Assembly: GCF_000585995.1 (NCBI RefSeq)
Contig: NZ_CP007410.1
Location: 124,001-188,000, forward strand
Direction of reading: 5' to 3'
DNA length: 64,000 nt
DNA from: Pseudomonas brassicacearum
GTDB lineage: Bacteria > Pseudomonadota > Gammaproteobacteria > Pseudomonadales > Pseudomonadaceae
Each line of letters opens with the position of its first letter. Within the stretch, counting starts at the first letter, position 1. This document shows, in pieces, positions 37,530 to 45,808 of the stretch. The translations under genes and the position numbers were made by a program. The notes beneath the pieces were generated by a model. The model made no database searches. It was not told where the DNA came from and worked only from the letters and a program-made list of their open reading frames with translations.

Positions 37530-38891
37530 ATGAGAATGGAAGTCAGTCGGCACGGCCCGTTTGGCTGTGCATTGCTAAGTGTCTTGCTGGGCTCGTCCGC
37601 CAGCGCCGCCCCATCGTTATCGCCGCAGATTCCCTTCGATGTCACGGTGACCAAACCGGTTTCGCTGCCCAGCCTGCAAGCCAATTTCGATGACCTGTCA
37701 TGGCAGACCTTCATCGCCCTGAACTGGCCGGCGCTGGACAACGGTCACCCAGATACCGGCACCTCCATCGGCAAGCAAGATGGCGCCACGGTGTGGGAAA
37801 GCTGGAAGGAGAGTTACCAGATCTTCCGGGCCAAGGGCCAGGCGCCGCTGCCCTGGGATGCGCCAGCAACCCTTCCTGACGCGTGCAAGTCGCTCAAGCC
37901 GGGTCGCTTGCTGCAGCAGATGGGCAAGGTTCCCGATGTGCTGGATGAGTTTATCCAACCCTTCGAGAGCGGCCCGTTGGTGGATCAGAACGGCACCTAC
38001 ACGCGCAACGAAATCGTGGTCAATCAATCGATGTTCGACGGGATCGTCGACAACGGTTTGTACAGCATTGAAGGCCAGCAGCAGTTTTTTGCCGCCAAGC
38101 CGACCAACGCCGTGGCGTTCAGCTGCGGCTCGTCCAGTACCAAGCAGGTCGGTGCGCTGATGGTGAAGGCTTCGTGGAAAGTGCTGGGAGGCAATGATCG
38201 GAAGCAGGATTTTCATACGGTCGATGCGCTGGTCTATACGCCGGGAAACAGCGATCCGACCAAAGGGCCGATTGTCGCAGAGTCATGTAAGTCAGAGCCG
38301 GTCGGGCTCGTGGGGTTGCACATCGTTCATAAGACCAACAGTGCCGCGCAATGGGTCTGGTCGACTTTTGAACATGTGAACAACGTACCGGAAAAATCCA
38401 CGCCTCCCGCCCAACGGGTGGGGCCGTATCTGTTCTACAACGCCGCCAGCAAAAGCGAGATCAACCAACCTCCGCCTCGGCCGTGGAACCCGGCAGTGAA
38501 GGCGACACCTTCGCAGATCGTGCGTGAAGTGCCGCTGACCGAGGCCACCCAACAACTGAACGCCAGCTATCAAGCTCAGTTGCGCACGGTCAATCCGCAA
38601 AGCGTCTGGGCCAACTATCAATTGATCAGTACCCAATGGCCGTCGGCCCCATCATCGAACTGCCAGATATCGGCCGCCAACCCGCTGGGCAGCCCTGCGC
38701 CCTTGTTCCTGGCCAACGCCACGCTGGAGACCTACATCCAGGGCACCGTGCCCCAGGCGTCTTCCAGTTGCATGGCTTGCCACGGCAATGCCGCCACCCA
38801 TGTCACCGAATCCCCGCGTACCAGTTTCGCGGACTTCACCTATTTGCTCGAACGCGCACAGTCCACCGGTGCGACAAGGAGTCAGCCATGA
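37530..38891 (+). CDS. Periplasmic cytochrome c family protein of a GMC dehydrogenase operon
   Basis: A 453-residue secreted protein with a signal peptide (CALLSVLLGSSASA before APS). The body reads NFDDLSWQTFIALNWPALDNG near the N-terminus and ends with a single heme c site CMACHGNAATH near residue 416. The central 350 residues are not a standard cytochrome fold and no second heme site is seen. It overlaps the next gene by ATGA, and that one overlaps the GMC oxidoreductase, so this is the electron-accepting partner in a three-part dehydrogenase. Strong AAGGAG ahead of the ATG. Confidence 0.85.
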   Translation: MRMEVSRHGPFGCALLSVLLGSSASAAPSLSPQIPFDVTVTKPVSLPSLQANFDDLSWQTFIALNWPALDNGHPDTGTSIGKQDGATVWESWKESYQIFRAKGQAPLPWDAPATLPDACKSLKPGRLLQQMGKVPDVLDEFIQPFESGPLVDQNGTYTRNEIVVNQSMFDGIVDNGLYSIEGQQQFFAAKPTNAVAFSCGSSSTKQVGALMVKASWKVLGGNDRKQDFHTVDALVYTPGNSDPTKGPIVAESCKSEPVGLVGLHIVHKTNSAAQWVWSTFEHVNNVPEKSTPPAQRVGPYLFYNAASKSEINQPPPRPWNPAVKATPSQIVREVPLTEATQQLNASYQAQLRTVNPQSVWANYQLISTQWPSAPSSNCQISAANPLGSPAPLFLANATLETYIQGTVPQASSSCMACHGNAATHVTESPRTSFADFTYLLERAQSTGATRSQP

Positions 38892-39397
38892 GCAGTGATC
38901 TGGAGAACTTCATTGGCCTTTCATCGGCCCTGACCGGCATTCCCACTGATCGGCTTGCGCCAGAGATCGACCAGGTGGGACTGCCGCCGATCTTTCTCGC
39001 GTTCATCACGCCGCGAATCACGCCGCAGGTGCTCAATACGTTGCTGACTCAGTACGCCACGTTGGCGGCCGACCATGTGTCCCCCGATCAGATCGCCAAG
39101 GCGGTGCTGATGGACGGATCGCGACCGGCCGTCACGCAGACCGCCCAAGCCGCGCGTTCGATCATGAAGCTGTGGTTGCTTGGGGTCTGGTATCAGCCCT
39201 ATGCCACCGGGGACTACAAATCGACTGATTCTACAGTGGTGTCCGACCAGGCCTACATCCAGAGCTGGGCCTGGAAAATTGCCCAGGCCCACCCCATGGG
39301 CTACAGCGAGATGGTGTTCGGCTATTGGAACACGACGCCGCCGAGCCTTGAGGACTACACCGGGGTACCCGCCAACTCGCAAGGAGCCTCGTCATGA
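38888..39397 (+). CDS. Small subunit of FAD-dependent sugar/polyol dehydrogenase (FAD-SLDH/gluconate dehydrogenase subunit 3-like)
   Basis: A 169-residue protein with the pattern FIGLSSALTGIPTDRLAPEI, then VLNTLLTQYATLAA and WLLGVWY, as in the small subunits of membrane-bound FAD dehydrogenases for sorbitol, gluconate and glucose. In relatives this subunit carries a twin-arginine signal and chaperones the catalytic subunit to the periplasm. Here no RR motif is seen at its N-terminus. Overlaps both neighbours by four bases, so the three are coupled. Confidence 0.85.
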   Translation: MSSDLENFIGLSSALTGIPTDRLAPEIDQVGLPPIFLAFITPRITPQVLNTLLTQYATLAADHVSPDQIAKAVLMDGSRPAVTQTAQAARSIMKLWLLGVWYQPYATGDYKSTDSTVVSDQAYIQSWAWKIAQAHPMGYSEMVFGYWNTTPPSLEDYTGVPANSQGASS

Positions 39398-41616
39398 GTA
39401 CCGAACAAGCAGATGTGGTCATCGTCGGCGCAGGACTGGCCGGCAGCATCATCGCCTATCAGTTGGGCATGGCCGGCGTGGATGTGCTGGTGCTCGAATC
39501 GGGTCCGGAGATCCCGGCCAACCGCGCCCAATACCTGGAACGCTTCTATACCGCCACGCTGAAAACCCCGGAATCACCCTATCCTCCGGTGTCGACCTTG
39601 GACCCATGGCGAGATCCGACCAAAGAAAATGCGCCTCGGGCTACCATTGCCGACCTGATCAAGGGCTGGAACGATCACGCCGTCAGCTATCTGGTACAGA
39701 AAGGTCCGCTGCCGTTCAACAGCACTTATGAACGGGTGGGCGGCGGCACGACCTGGCACTGGGTCGGGACGTGCCTGCGCATGGTGCCGAACGATTTTCG
39801 CCTGAGGAGCAAGTATGGCGTCGGGGTGGATTGGCCAATCGGCTACGACGACCTGCAAAGCGCCTATTGCCGGGCGGAGGCGGAAATCGGGGTGTCGGCG
39901 AATGTCGCCGACCAGGCCTACCTGGGCATGACGTTTCCCGAGGGCTATTCATTCCCGATGCACAGCATTCCGTTGTCGTTGGTCGATGGCAGTTTTGTCA
40001 CGGCCGTGACCGGCCAGACCTTCGACGGCTTGCCGCTGGTGGTCAGCCCGACGCCGGCCGGACGCAACTCCCAGCCCTATGCCGGGCGCCGGGTGTGTGC
40101 CGGCAATACCAACTGCACGCCGATCTGCCCGATCCAGGCCAAGTACGACGCGACGGTGACCATGAACAAGGCCCTGGCCACCGGCAAGGTCCGGGTCATG
40201 TACCGGACCGTGGCCAGCAACGTGACCGTGGGCCCGGACAAGAACATCAATGGCATCAAATTCAAACAATATCAGCTTGGCGAGGGGCCGAAGACGGGAG
40301 ACGGCGTGGCCATCGGGCAGCGTTATGTGATCGCGGCCCATGCCATCGAAACCCCTAAATTGTTGCTCAACTCCAAGACCCCGGACTGGCCCAAAGGTGT
40401 AGCCAACAGCAGCGGGCAGGTGGGACGCAGCCTGTCCGACCATCCGATTTACCTGGCGTGGGGGCTGATGCCGGAAGGCAAGACGGTCTTTCCGTATCGT
40501 GGCCCGGTGTCCACGGCGGGCATCGAGAGCCTGCGCGACGGTGCTTTTCGGAGCCAGCGGGCAGCCTGGCGCATCGAAATCGGCAACGAGGGCTGGAACT
40601 GGCCGGTTGGCGACCCTTACGTCACCGTGGCCGACTTTATCGACGGAGCGAACGTAAGCTGCACCAACCCGTTGCCGTCGAAAGAAACACCGCCGCCGCC
40701 CACTGAAGCGCTTTACGGCACGGCACTGATTCAAAAACTCAATGACCTGTTCATCCGCCAGTTTCGGATCGGATTCCTGGTGGAGCAGGTGGAGGAGCAT
40801 CCCGACCAGTCCAACAGCTACATCGTGCCCTCGACGGACAAACTCACGGACGGGCTCGGCATTCTTCGGCCGGAAATCCACTACGACCTGTCCGATTACA
40901 CCAAGGAAGGTTTCAGGCAGGCGAAGATATTGGCGAGCCACATCATCCAGAACCTGCTCGGTGCGGTGGAGCTGACGGCACCCATTGGCAAAGGGACCTT
41001 CAGATACAAAGATGAAGACTACAGCTTCCAGGGCGCCGGGCACCTGATGGGGACCTACCGCATGGGCGCTGACCCAGCCACGTCGGTGGTGGACAAATAC
41101 CAGCGCAGTTGGGACCACAAGAACCTGTTCCTGGTGGGCGATGGTGTCTTCCCCAGCACGGGCACCTCGAACCCGAGCCTGACGATTGCGGCGCTGTCGT
41201 TCCAGGCTGGGGATACCGTGGCCAATGACTTGAAGGCGGTGACGATGCAAGTCCAATCCAACATCGCCTGGCAGGGCACTGGCGTGCAGGTCAACGCGTT
41301 GGTTCCGCGCTTGGTTCGCTACGTCAGTGGGCTATGGTGTGCCAGCCCGCAAGGCGGCAATGTGGATGGGAACGGTGGCTCGCGGCACATCGACTACGCC
41401 AGCTATGCGTTACCCGGTGCAGCCGAAGGCGCCTTGATTGGGCGTGTGGGCAACGGTGGAACGCCGTTCCTGGTGGGTGATCTGGCGCAGGTTCCTGCCA
41501 GCGAGCAAGGCGAGCTGCAACTGTGCATCAACGATGACCTGACCGGGCAATACGGAGCAGGCTTGAGCGATAACACCGGTGCGCTGACGGTGCGGATCGA
41601 GTTCGGCACCCTGTGA
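39394..41616 (+). CDS. GMC oxidoreductase with C-terminal LecA (PA-IL)-like lectin domain
   Basis: A 740-residue protein. Residues about 1-610 are an FAD-dependent GMC enzyme of the FAD-GDH/gluconate dehydrogenase group: the FAD loop VVIVGAGLAGSIIAYQLG, the GGGTTWHWVG segment, a three-cysteine iron-sulfur site CAGNTNCTPIC (C-x5-C-x3-C), GAGHLMGTYRMG and GTSNPSLTIAALS. Residues about 622-740 form a separate domain of PA-IL (LecA) type. It has VNALVPRLVRYVSGLW, then GALIGRVGNGGTPFLVG and NDDLTGQYGAGLSDNTGALT, matching the LecA calcium and galactose-binding ND..YG..(D)N.G pattern. A lectin fused to a sugar dehydrogenase is unusual. No signal peptide is present. Substrate is unknown. Confidence 0.88.
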   Translation: MSTEQADVVIVGAGLAGSIIAYQLGMAGVDVLVLESGPEIPANRAQYLERFYTATLKTPESPYPPVSTLDPWRDPTKENAPRATIADLIKGWNDHAVSYLVQKGPLPFNSTYERVGGGTTWHWVGTCLRMVPNDFRLRSKYGVGVDWPIGYDDLQSAYCRAEAEIGVSANVADQAYLGMTFPEGYSFPMHSIPLSLVDGSFVTAVTGQTFDGLPLVVSPTPAGRNSQPYAGRRVCAGNTNCTPICPIQAKYDATVTMNKALATGKVRVMYRTVASNVTVGPDKNINGIKFKQYQLGEGPKTGDGVAIGQRYVIAAHAIETPKLLLNSKTPDWPKGVANSSGQVGRSLSDHPIYLAWGLMPEGKTVFPYRGPVSTAGIESLRDGAFRSQRAAWRIEIGNEGWNWPVGDPYVTVADFIDGANVSCTNPLPSKETPPPPTEALYGTALIQKLNDLFIRQFRIGFLVEQVEEHPDQSNSYIVPSTDKLTDGLGILRPEIHYDLSDYTKEGFRQAKILASHIIQNLLGAVELTAPIGKGTFRYKDEDYSFQGAGHLMGTYRMGADPATSVVDKYQRSWDHKNLFLVGDGVFPSTGTSNPSLTIAALSFQAGDTVANDLKAVTMQVQSNIAWQGTGVQVNALVPRLVRYVSGLWCASPQGGNVDGNGGSRHIDYASYALPGAAEGALIGRVGNGGTPFLVGDLAQVPASEQGELQLCINDDLTGQYGAGLSDNTGALTVRIEFGTL

Positions 41617-41639
41617 TGCCTGAGCGGTAAGGCTAACTC

Positions 41640-41731
41640 CAGTGGGAGCGAGCTTGCTCGCGATAGCGGTGGGTCAGTCGACACGGGTGTGTCTGGCCGA
41701 GCGCAATCGCGAGCAAGCTCGCTCCCACAGA
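41640..41731. repeat. REP doublet
   Basis: GTGGGAGCGAGCTTGCTCGCGATAGCGG and the inverted ATCGCGAGCAAGCTCGCTCCCACAG, about 40 bp apart, between convergent genes. Confidence 0.92.
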
Positions 41732-41745
41732 GGGGTATTGTTTTT

Positions 41746-42270
41746 TCACGCCGCCGAATGCTGGTTGCGCACCGCCACCGGCCCGACGCGCTCTTCGATG
41801 GCCCGCTTCAGTTCGCCGCGAAGCCCCAGCAGGAAACCCGCTTCCACCACCACGAACAACGGCCCGACAATCAGCCCAGTGAGGTCGTCGACGAATGCCG
41901 GTTTGCGGCCTTCGTAATAGTGACCGACAAACTGGATCACCCAACCCACCACAAACATCCCCAGGCCACTGCCCAGCCACACCGCCGTGCTTTGCGCGGC
42001 CAATGTCTGGCCCAACCATACCGCCAGGCCCAGCAGTACCGTCATCAGCACACCCAGGCGCACTTCCAGGCGCAGATAGAACCAGGCACTGGCCACGGCC
42101 ACCAGCAACGCTGGCGACATCAGGATCGCCCCCAGCGGCCAACCAGGTCGTGACAGCAGCACGGCGACGGCGAAGAAAATCAGCGGAATACCGATGAAAT
42201 GGCTGGCGATGTTGCGCGGGTCACGGTGGTACGCGGCATATTGACTGAGATGATCGACGAGGCTTTTCAT
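41746..42270 (-). CDS. Mpo1-like (DUF962) membrane protein
   Basis: A 174-residue inner-membrane protein starting MKSLVDHLSQYAAYHRDPRN and containing FIGIPLIFFAVAVLL, GHYYEGRKPAF and GLIVGPLFVVVEAGFL. This is the yeast Mpo1/DUF962 pattern with an HxxxP-type metal motif region (ASHFIGIP, then QFVGHYYEG). Yeast Mpo1 is an Fe(II)-dependent dioxygenase in 2-hydroxy fatty acid alpha-oxidation. Four to five membrane helices are seen. The ATG at 42270 follows AGGAGGAAC. An in-frame start at 42315 is not supported. Bacterial substrate unknown. Confidence 0.88.
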   Translation of the reverse strand: MKSLVDHLSQYAAYHRDPRNIASHFIGIPLIFFAVAVLLSRPGWPLGAILMSPALLVAVASAWFYLRLEVRLGVLMTVLLGLAVWLGQTLAAQSTAVWLGSGLGMFVVGWVIQFVGHYYEGRKPAFVDDLTGLIVGPLFVVVEAGFLLGLRGELKRAIEERVGPVAVRNQHSAA

Positions 42271-42357
42271 TGTTGTTCCTCCTGAGGTGATGCCTGCATG
42301 ATGCCCAGGTTCCACACGATGTTCTGTCAGCTAGCCGACACTTGTCCTGGAGTCTCC

Positions 42358-43044
42358 ATGAACGCGCATCCCTGGCACTCGCACTTGATGGCTGGTCACT
42401 GGTACAGCCATTTACCTGCTGAGTTACAGAATAGTCTGCTGGCGATGTCGCGGGTGCGCCGCCTGCCGCCGGGTCATGGGCTGTTCAAGCGCGGCGATCC
42501 GCCTTGCGGCCTGTATGCTGTGCTGGAAGGCGCGGTACGGGTAGGCGCGGTGAACGAGCAGGGCAAAGAGGCACTGCTGAGTATGATCGAAGCGCCCCAC
42601 TGGTTCGGTGAAATCTGCCTGTTCGATGGCCAGCCACGGACCCATGATGCGATCGTGGTGGGTCAATGTGCGTTGCTGCGCGTGCCGCAGGCGCCGTTGC
42701 TGGCCTTCCTGGAAGCGCAGCCGATCTACTGGCGGCATCTGGCATTGTTGATGAGCCACAAATTGCGCCTGACCTTCATCAACCTCGAACAGTTGAGCCT
42801 CATGCCCGCCCCGGCACGCGTGGCCCACCGCTTGTTGCAGATTGCCCAAGGCTACGGCGAAATCGAACCGGCGCGCCGGCTCTTGCAACTGCCCCAGGAG
42901 CAATTGGCCCTGATGCTCTCGCTGTCCCGCCAGACCACCAACCAGATCCTCAAGGACTTGCAGGCCCAGGGCATTCTCCACCTGGGTTATGGCGAGATCG
43001 AAATCCTCGACATTGAGCGGTTGCGCGGGTTGACCATGATCTGA
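42358..43044 (+). CDS. Crp/Fnr family transcriptional regulator
   Basis: A 228-residue regulator. The N-terminal cyclic-nucleotide-binding fold (residues about 15-135, with FKRGDPPCGLYAVLEGAVR and GEICLFDGQPRTHDAIV) is followed by a C-terminal winged helix (LPQEQLALMLSLSRQTTNQI). No cysteine cluster of the FNR type is seen, so it is not an obvious oxygen sensor. The cAMP pocket residues are only partly conserved, so its ligand is uncertain. Divergent from the Mpo1-like gene by an 87-bp gap, which may be its target. The longer frame from 42298 is not supported. Confidence 0.88.
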   Translation: MNAHPWHSHLMAGHWYSHLPAELQNSLLAMSRVRRLPPGHGLFKRGDPPCGLYAVLEGAVRVGAVNEQGKEALLSMIEAPHWFGEICLFDGQPRTHDAIVVGQCALLRVPQAPLLAFLEAQPIYWRHLALLMSHKLRLTFINLEQLSLMPAPARVAHRLLQIAQGYGEIEPARRLLQLPQEQLALMLSLSRQTTNQILKDLQAQGILHLGYGEIEILDIERLRGLTMI

Positions 43045-43086
43045 ATCTGACCTGGGCCTTGTGGATACGCTACACTCGCGTTAAAT

Positions 43087-43136
43087 TTGAATTAAATACA
43101 GTGCATTTTATGATTGTAAGCAATTTTGCACTGTAT
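43087..43136 (+). promoter_or_regulatory. hipBA promoter with overlapping operator
   Basis: A -35 box TTGAAT (43087-43092) and a -10 box TATGAT (43109-43114) with a 16-bp spacer. A perfect inverted repeat ATACAGTGCA/TGCACTGTAT lies at 43096-43105 and 43127-43136, one arm between the boxes and one across the likely start. Inside it is the smaller ATTG-TAAG-CAAT. HipB is the likely binder, giving autorepression. Confidence 0.6.
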
Positions 43137-43154
43137 ACGATGCGGAATATAAGC

Positions 43155-43403
43155 ATGAAGACCCTCGGTGAATTGATCAGACGTCTGCGCAAAGAACACA
43201 ACCTCTCTCAGCAGGTCCTGGCCGCGCAATATTGCATGAGCCGTGCCACGATTTCTGGCATCGAAAACAACACCATTCCTGAGGTCGGGATTCGTAAGGT
43301 CGAAGCGATCCTCAATGGTTTTGGCTACGAGCTGGCGGCAGTTGCCCGACCCACGAAGCGCCCTACACTCGACTCACTGAAAAAGGACTCTTTCCATGGC
43401 TGA
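43155..43403 (+). CDS. hipB: HipB-like antitoxin, helix-turn-helix
   Basis: An 82-residue Xre-type DNA-binding protein beginning MKTLGELIRRLRKEHNLSQQ. Its HTH runs through LAAQYCMSRATISGIENN, and the tail is GYELAAVARPTKRP. It is the DNA-binding antitoxin that neutralises HipA and represses its own operon. The ATG at 43155 is preferred over 43140 or 43059 because it fits the family start and lies behind GGAATATAAGC. Its stop overlaps the hipA start by eight bases. Confidence 0.9.
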   Translation: MKTLGELIRRLRKEHNLSQQVLAAQYCMSRATISGIENNTIPEVGIRKVEAILNGFGYELAAVARPTKRPTLDSLKKDSFHG

Positions 43404-44634
43404 TGAGCAAGGCCTGGACAGGCTGCAAGTCTCGGTCAGCGAAACGGCCGTTGGTGTTCTGGGACGAGGGCAACAGCGCACTGACTCCGTGTTCACTTAC
43501 GCCACCAGCACGTGTGAAGAGCAGTCCGTTTCGCTGACGATGCCGGTGCGCCTTGAAAGTTACACCTGGGAGTCAGGTGTACCGCCAATCTTTGAAATGA
43601 ATTTGCCGGAAGGCGCCTTGCGTGATGAGCTGGTCCGTCGCTTCAGCAAAGCGGTGCGTGGCTTTGACGACTTCGCCATGCTTGCTATCGTCGGTCCCCA
43701 TCAGTTGGGCCGGGTTGGCATCGGTCATTGGCGGACCGACGATGGGCCGCCCGAAACCAGCCTGGCGGACTTGCTGGTGCACGATGGTGCTGAAGGTTTG
43801 TTCGACGATTTGCTGCACACCTATGGACAATATTCAGGGGTTTCGGGCGTACAACCCAAGGTACTGGTACGCGACAGCGCATCGACCGTCGATCCCCTGA
43901 CCCACCGGGGCGCCACTCACTTAATCAAGGCTTTTCGCGCCGACGAGTTTCCGGAATTGGCGGCGAATGAGTTCTTTTGCATGCGAGCCGCGCAGCACGC
44001 GGGGCTTGAAGTGCCGGAGTTCGAATTGAGCGAGCGCGGCAAGTTTTTAATCGTTAAGCGCTTTGATGTGCTGGGCACCGGCAACTATCTGGGTTTTGAG
44101 GATTTTTGTGTTCTTAACGGCTCGCCGTCCAGGACCAAATACGACGGTTCGTATGAAGGCGCGGCCCGGCAGATCAAGGCCTTCGTTTCACCTCATTTGC
44201 TCAATCAGGCGCTGGAGTCCTTGTTCAAAATTGTTGCGCTCTCGGCCGGCTTGAAAAATGGTGATGCGCACCTGAAAAATTTCGGAGTGCTTTATGAGCA
44301 TTGCGGCGTTGATGCGTCAGTCAGGCTCGCGCCAGCCTATGACATCGTCAGCACGGCGGTGTATATCCGCAATGACAATATGGCGCTGTTGCTGGGCGGT
44401 TCCAAAGCCTGGCCCAAATACAAAATGTTGGTGGGGTTTGGCCGCTCGGCGTGCAACCTGACCGAAGGGCGTTGCAAGGAGTTGCTGGAGCAGGTCATTC
44501 ATGGGATGGAATTGGCCATGGTTGAAATGCGCCATTACATGGGCGGCAATGAGCGGTTCAGGCCGACTGGAGAAGCGATGATCGAGGCTTGGACGGCTGG
44601 GCTTGCGCGCAGCCTTAAGCCCTCTGTCACCTGA
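43396..44634 (+). CDS. hipA: HipA-like serine/threonine kinase toxin
   Basis: A 412-residue protein with the HipA N-subdomain (VGVLGRG, then YTWESGVPPIFEMNLPEGAL), the kinase loop SGVQPKVLV, the ATP lysine in HLIKAFR, the catalytic loop KNGDAHLKNFG and the metal-binding APAYDIVST. All kinase residues that I can check are in place, so it looks active. E. coli HipA phosphorylates glutamyl-tRNA synthetase and causes growth arrest. The target here is not known. Overlaps hipB and is followed by a single REP. Confidence 0.92.
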   Translation: MADEQGLDRLQVSVSETAVGVLGRGQQRTDSVFTYATSTCEEQSVSLTMPVRLESYTWESGVPPIFEMNLPEGALRDELVRRFSKAVRGFDDFAMLAIVGPHQLGRVGIGHWRTDDGPPETSLADLLVHDGAEGLFDDLLHTYGQYSGVSGVQPKVLVRDSASTVDPLTHRGATHLIKAFRADEFPELAANEFFCMRAAQHAGLEVPEFELSERGKFLIVKRFDVLGTGNYLGFEDFCVLNGSPSRTKYDGSYEGAARQIKAFVSPHLLNQALESLFKIVALSAGLKNGDAHLKNFGVLYEHCGVDASVRLAPAYDIVSTAVYIRNDNMALLLGGSKAWPKYKMLVGFGRSACNLTEGRCKELLEQVIHGMELAMVEMRHYMGGNERFRPTGEAMIEAWTAGLARSLKPSVT

Positions 44635-44653
44635 CCCTGCACTACCAGTCAAA

Positions 44654-44681
44654 TGTGGGAGCGAGCTTGCTCGCGATAGGG
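44654..44681 (+). repeat. Single REP downstream of hipA
   Basis: TGTGGGAGCGAGCTTGCTCGCGATAGG without an inverted partner, between convergent genes. Confidence 0.9.
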
Positions 44682-44703
44682 CCAGCCCAGCCAACGCAAA
44701 TCC

Positions 44704-45708
44704 CTAGTGCAACCCATCCCGGAACTGCCCCGGCGTCATCCCGGTCCAGCGTTTGAACGCGCGGCTGAAGCTGCTGGTGTCGGCAAATCCCAACAGATAG
44801 CTGACCTCGCTCAACGAGCAATGCGGATCTTGCAGGTGCAGCAGCGCCAGGTTTTCCCGGCATTCATTGAGCAGCGCGTCGAAGCGGCAGCCTTCGTCGG
44901 CCAGGTGCCGTTGCAGGCTGCGCAGGCTCAGGTGCATGGCCTGGGCGATGCGTTCGGCGCTGGGTTCGCCTTCGGGCAGTTGGGCCTCGATGGCTGCTCG
45001 CACCTTGCGCTCCCAGGTCAGCGGCTTGAGCTGCGCGAGGGTGCGTTCGAGCACTGTTTCGTTGTGTTCGGCCAGCTCCGGGTTGGCGTCGTCCAGGTGG
45101 CTGTCGAAATCCGTGAGGTCGAACTCCAGGCAATCCTGCGCGGCACCGAAATGTACCGGCGAACGGAACACTTTGTGCCAGGGGCCGGGATCCGTCGGTT
45201 CCGGGCGCCGCAGGTACACCGCCAGCGGCGCGTAATCGCGGCCCAGGCGGTTGCGGCAGGTGCGCACATAAATCGCCGCGAACGCATCGATGGCCTCAAA
45301 GGCCGGCGCCGGTCGGCCCGGTGGCACCTCGAGGCTAAAGCGATAACGGTCCTCTGCGCGACTCAGTTGCAGGGTCAAGGCATCGCTGACCACCGGGTGA
45401 TAGCGCACGATTCGTTCGAACACTTCCCGCAGACTGCCGCTGGCCACCAGGGCGTAACCCAGTGCATGAAAGGTGGTGGGGCTGACGAAACGCGAGACCC
45501 GCAGGCCGATGGCCGGGTCGTCGCTGGCTTGCACCGCCAATGTCCACAGGCGGGTGGTGGCCGAGAGCGGGTAGCGGGCGTTCGGGTCGTCCATCCACTG
45601 CGGGTCGAGGCCGGCCTCGACGCAGAGGGCGTGGCTGTCCAGGCCCAGCGCATCGAGCTGTTTGCGCAGGGCGCGGGTCCAGCTGGCGAGGGAGGTCGGT
45701 TCAGTCAT
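44704..45708 (-). CDS. AraC family transcriptional regulator
   Basis: A 334-residue regulator of the group with an N-terminal arabinose-binding-like (AraC_binding_2/OruR-like) domain of about 200 residues, starting MTEPTSLASWTRALRKQLDA. Two C-terminal HTH motifs follow (AERIAQAMHLSLRSLQRHL, and SEVSYLLGFADTSSFSRAFKRW, then TPGQFR). Divergent from the fatty acid desaturase gene at 45809 with a 100-bp gap, so it probably controls it. The length is normal. Confidence 0.9.
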   Translation of the reverse strand: MTEPTSLASWTRALRKQLDALGLDSHALCVEAGLDPQWMDDPNARYPLSATTRLWTLAVQASDDPAIGLRVSRFVSPTTFHALGYALVASGSLREVFERIVRYHPVVSDALTLQLSRAEDRYRFSLEVPPGRPAPAFEAIDAFAAIYVRTCRNRLGRDYAPLAVYLRRPEPTDPGPWHKVFRSPVHFGAAQDCLEFDLTDFDSHLDDANPELAEHNETVLERTLAQLKPLTWERKVRAAIEAQLPEGEPSAERIAQAMHLSLRSLQRHLADEGCRFDALLNECRENLALLHLQDPHCSLSEVSYLLGFADTSSFSRAFKRWTGMTPGQFRDGLH

Positions 45709-45808
45709 GACGATTGGCGCTTGCGGTCAACAGGTTGGCGTTTACGGCTACCACCCCATGGGACAACGCCCGGCAGGATGAGCACATCTCTAACAGAGGA
45801 TGTAAGCC

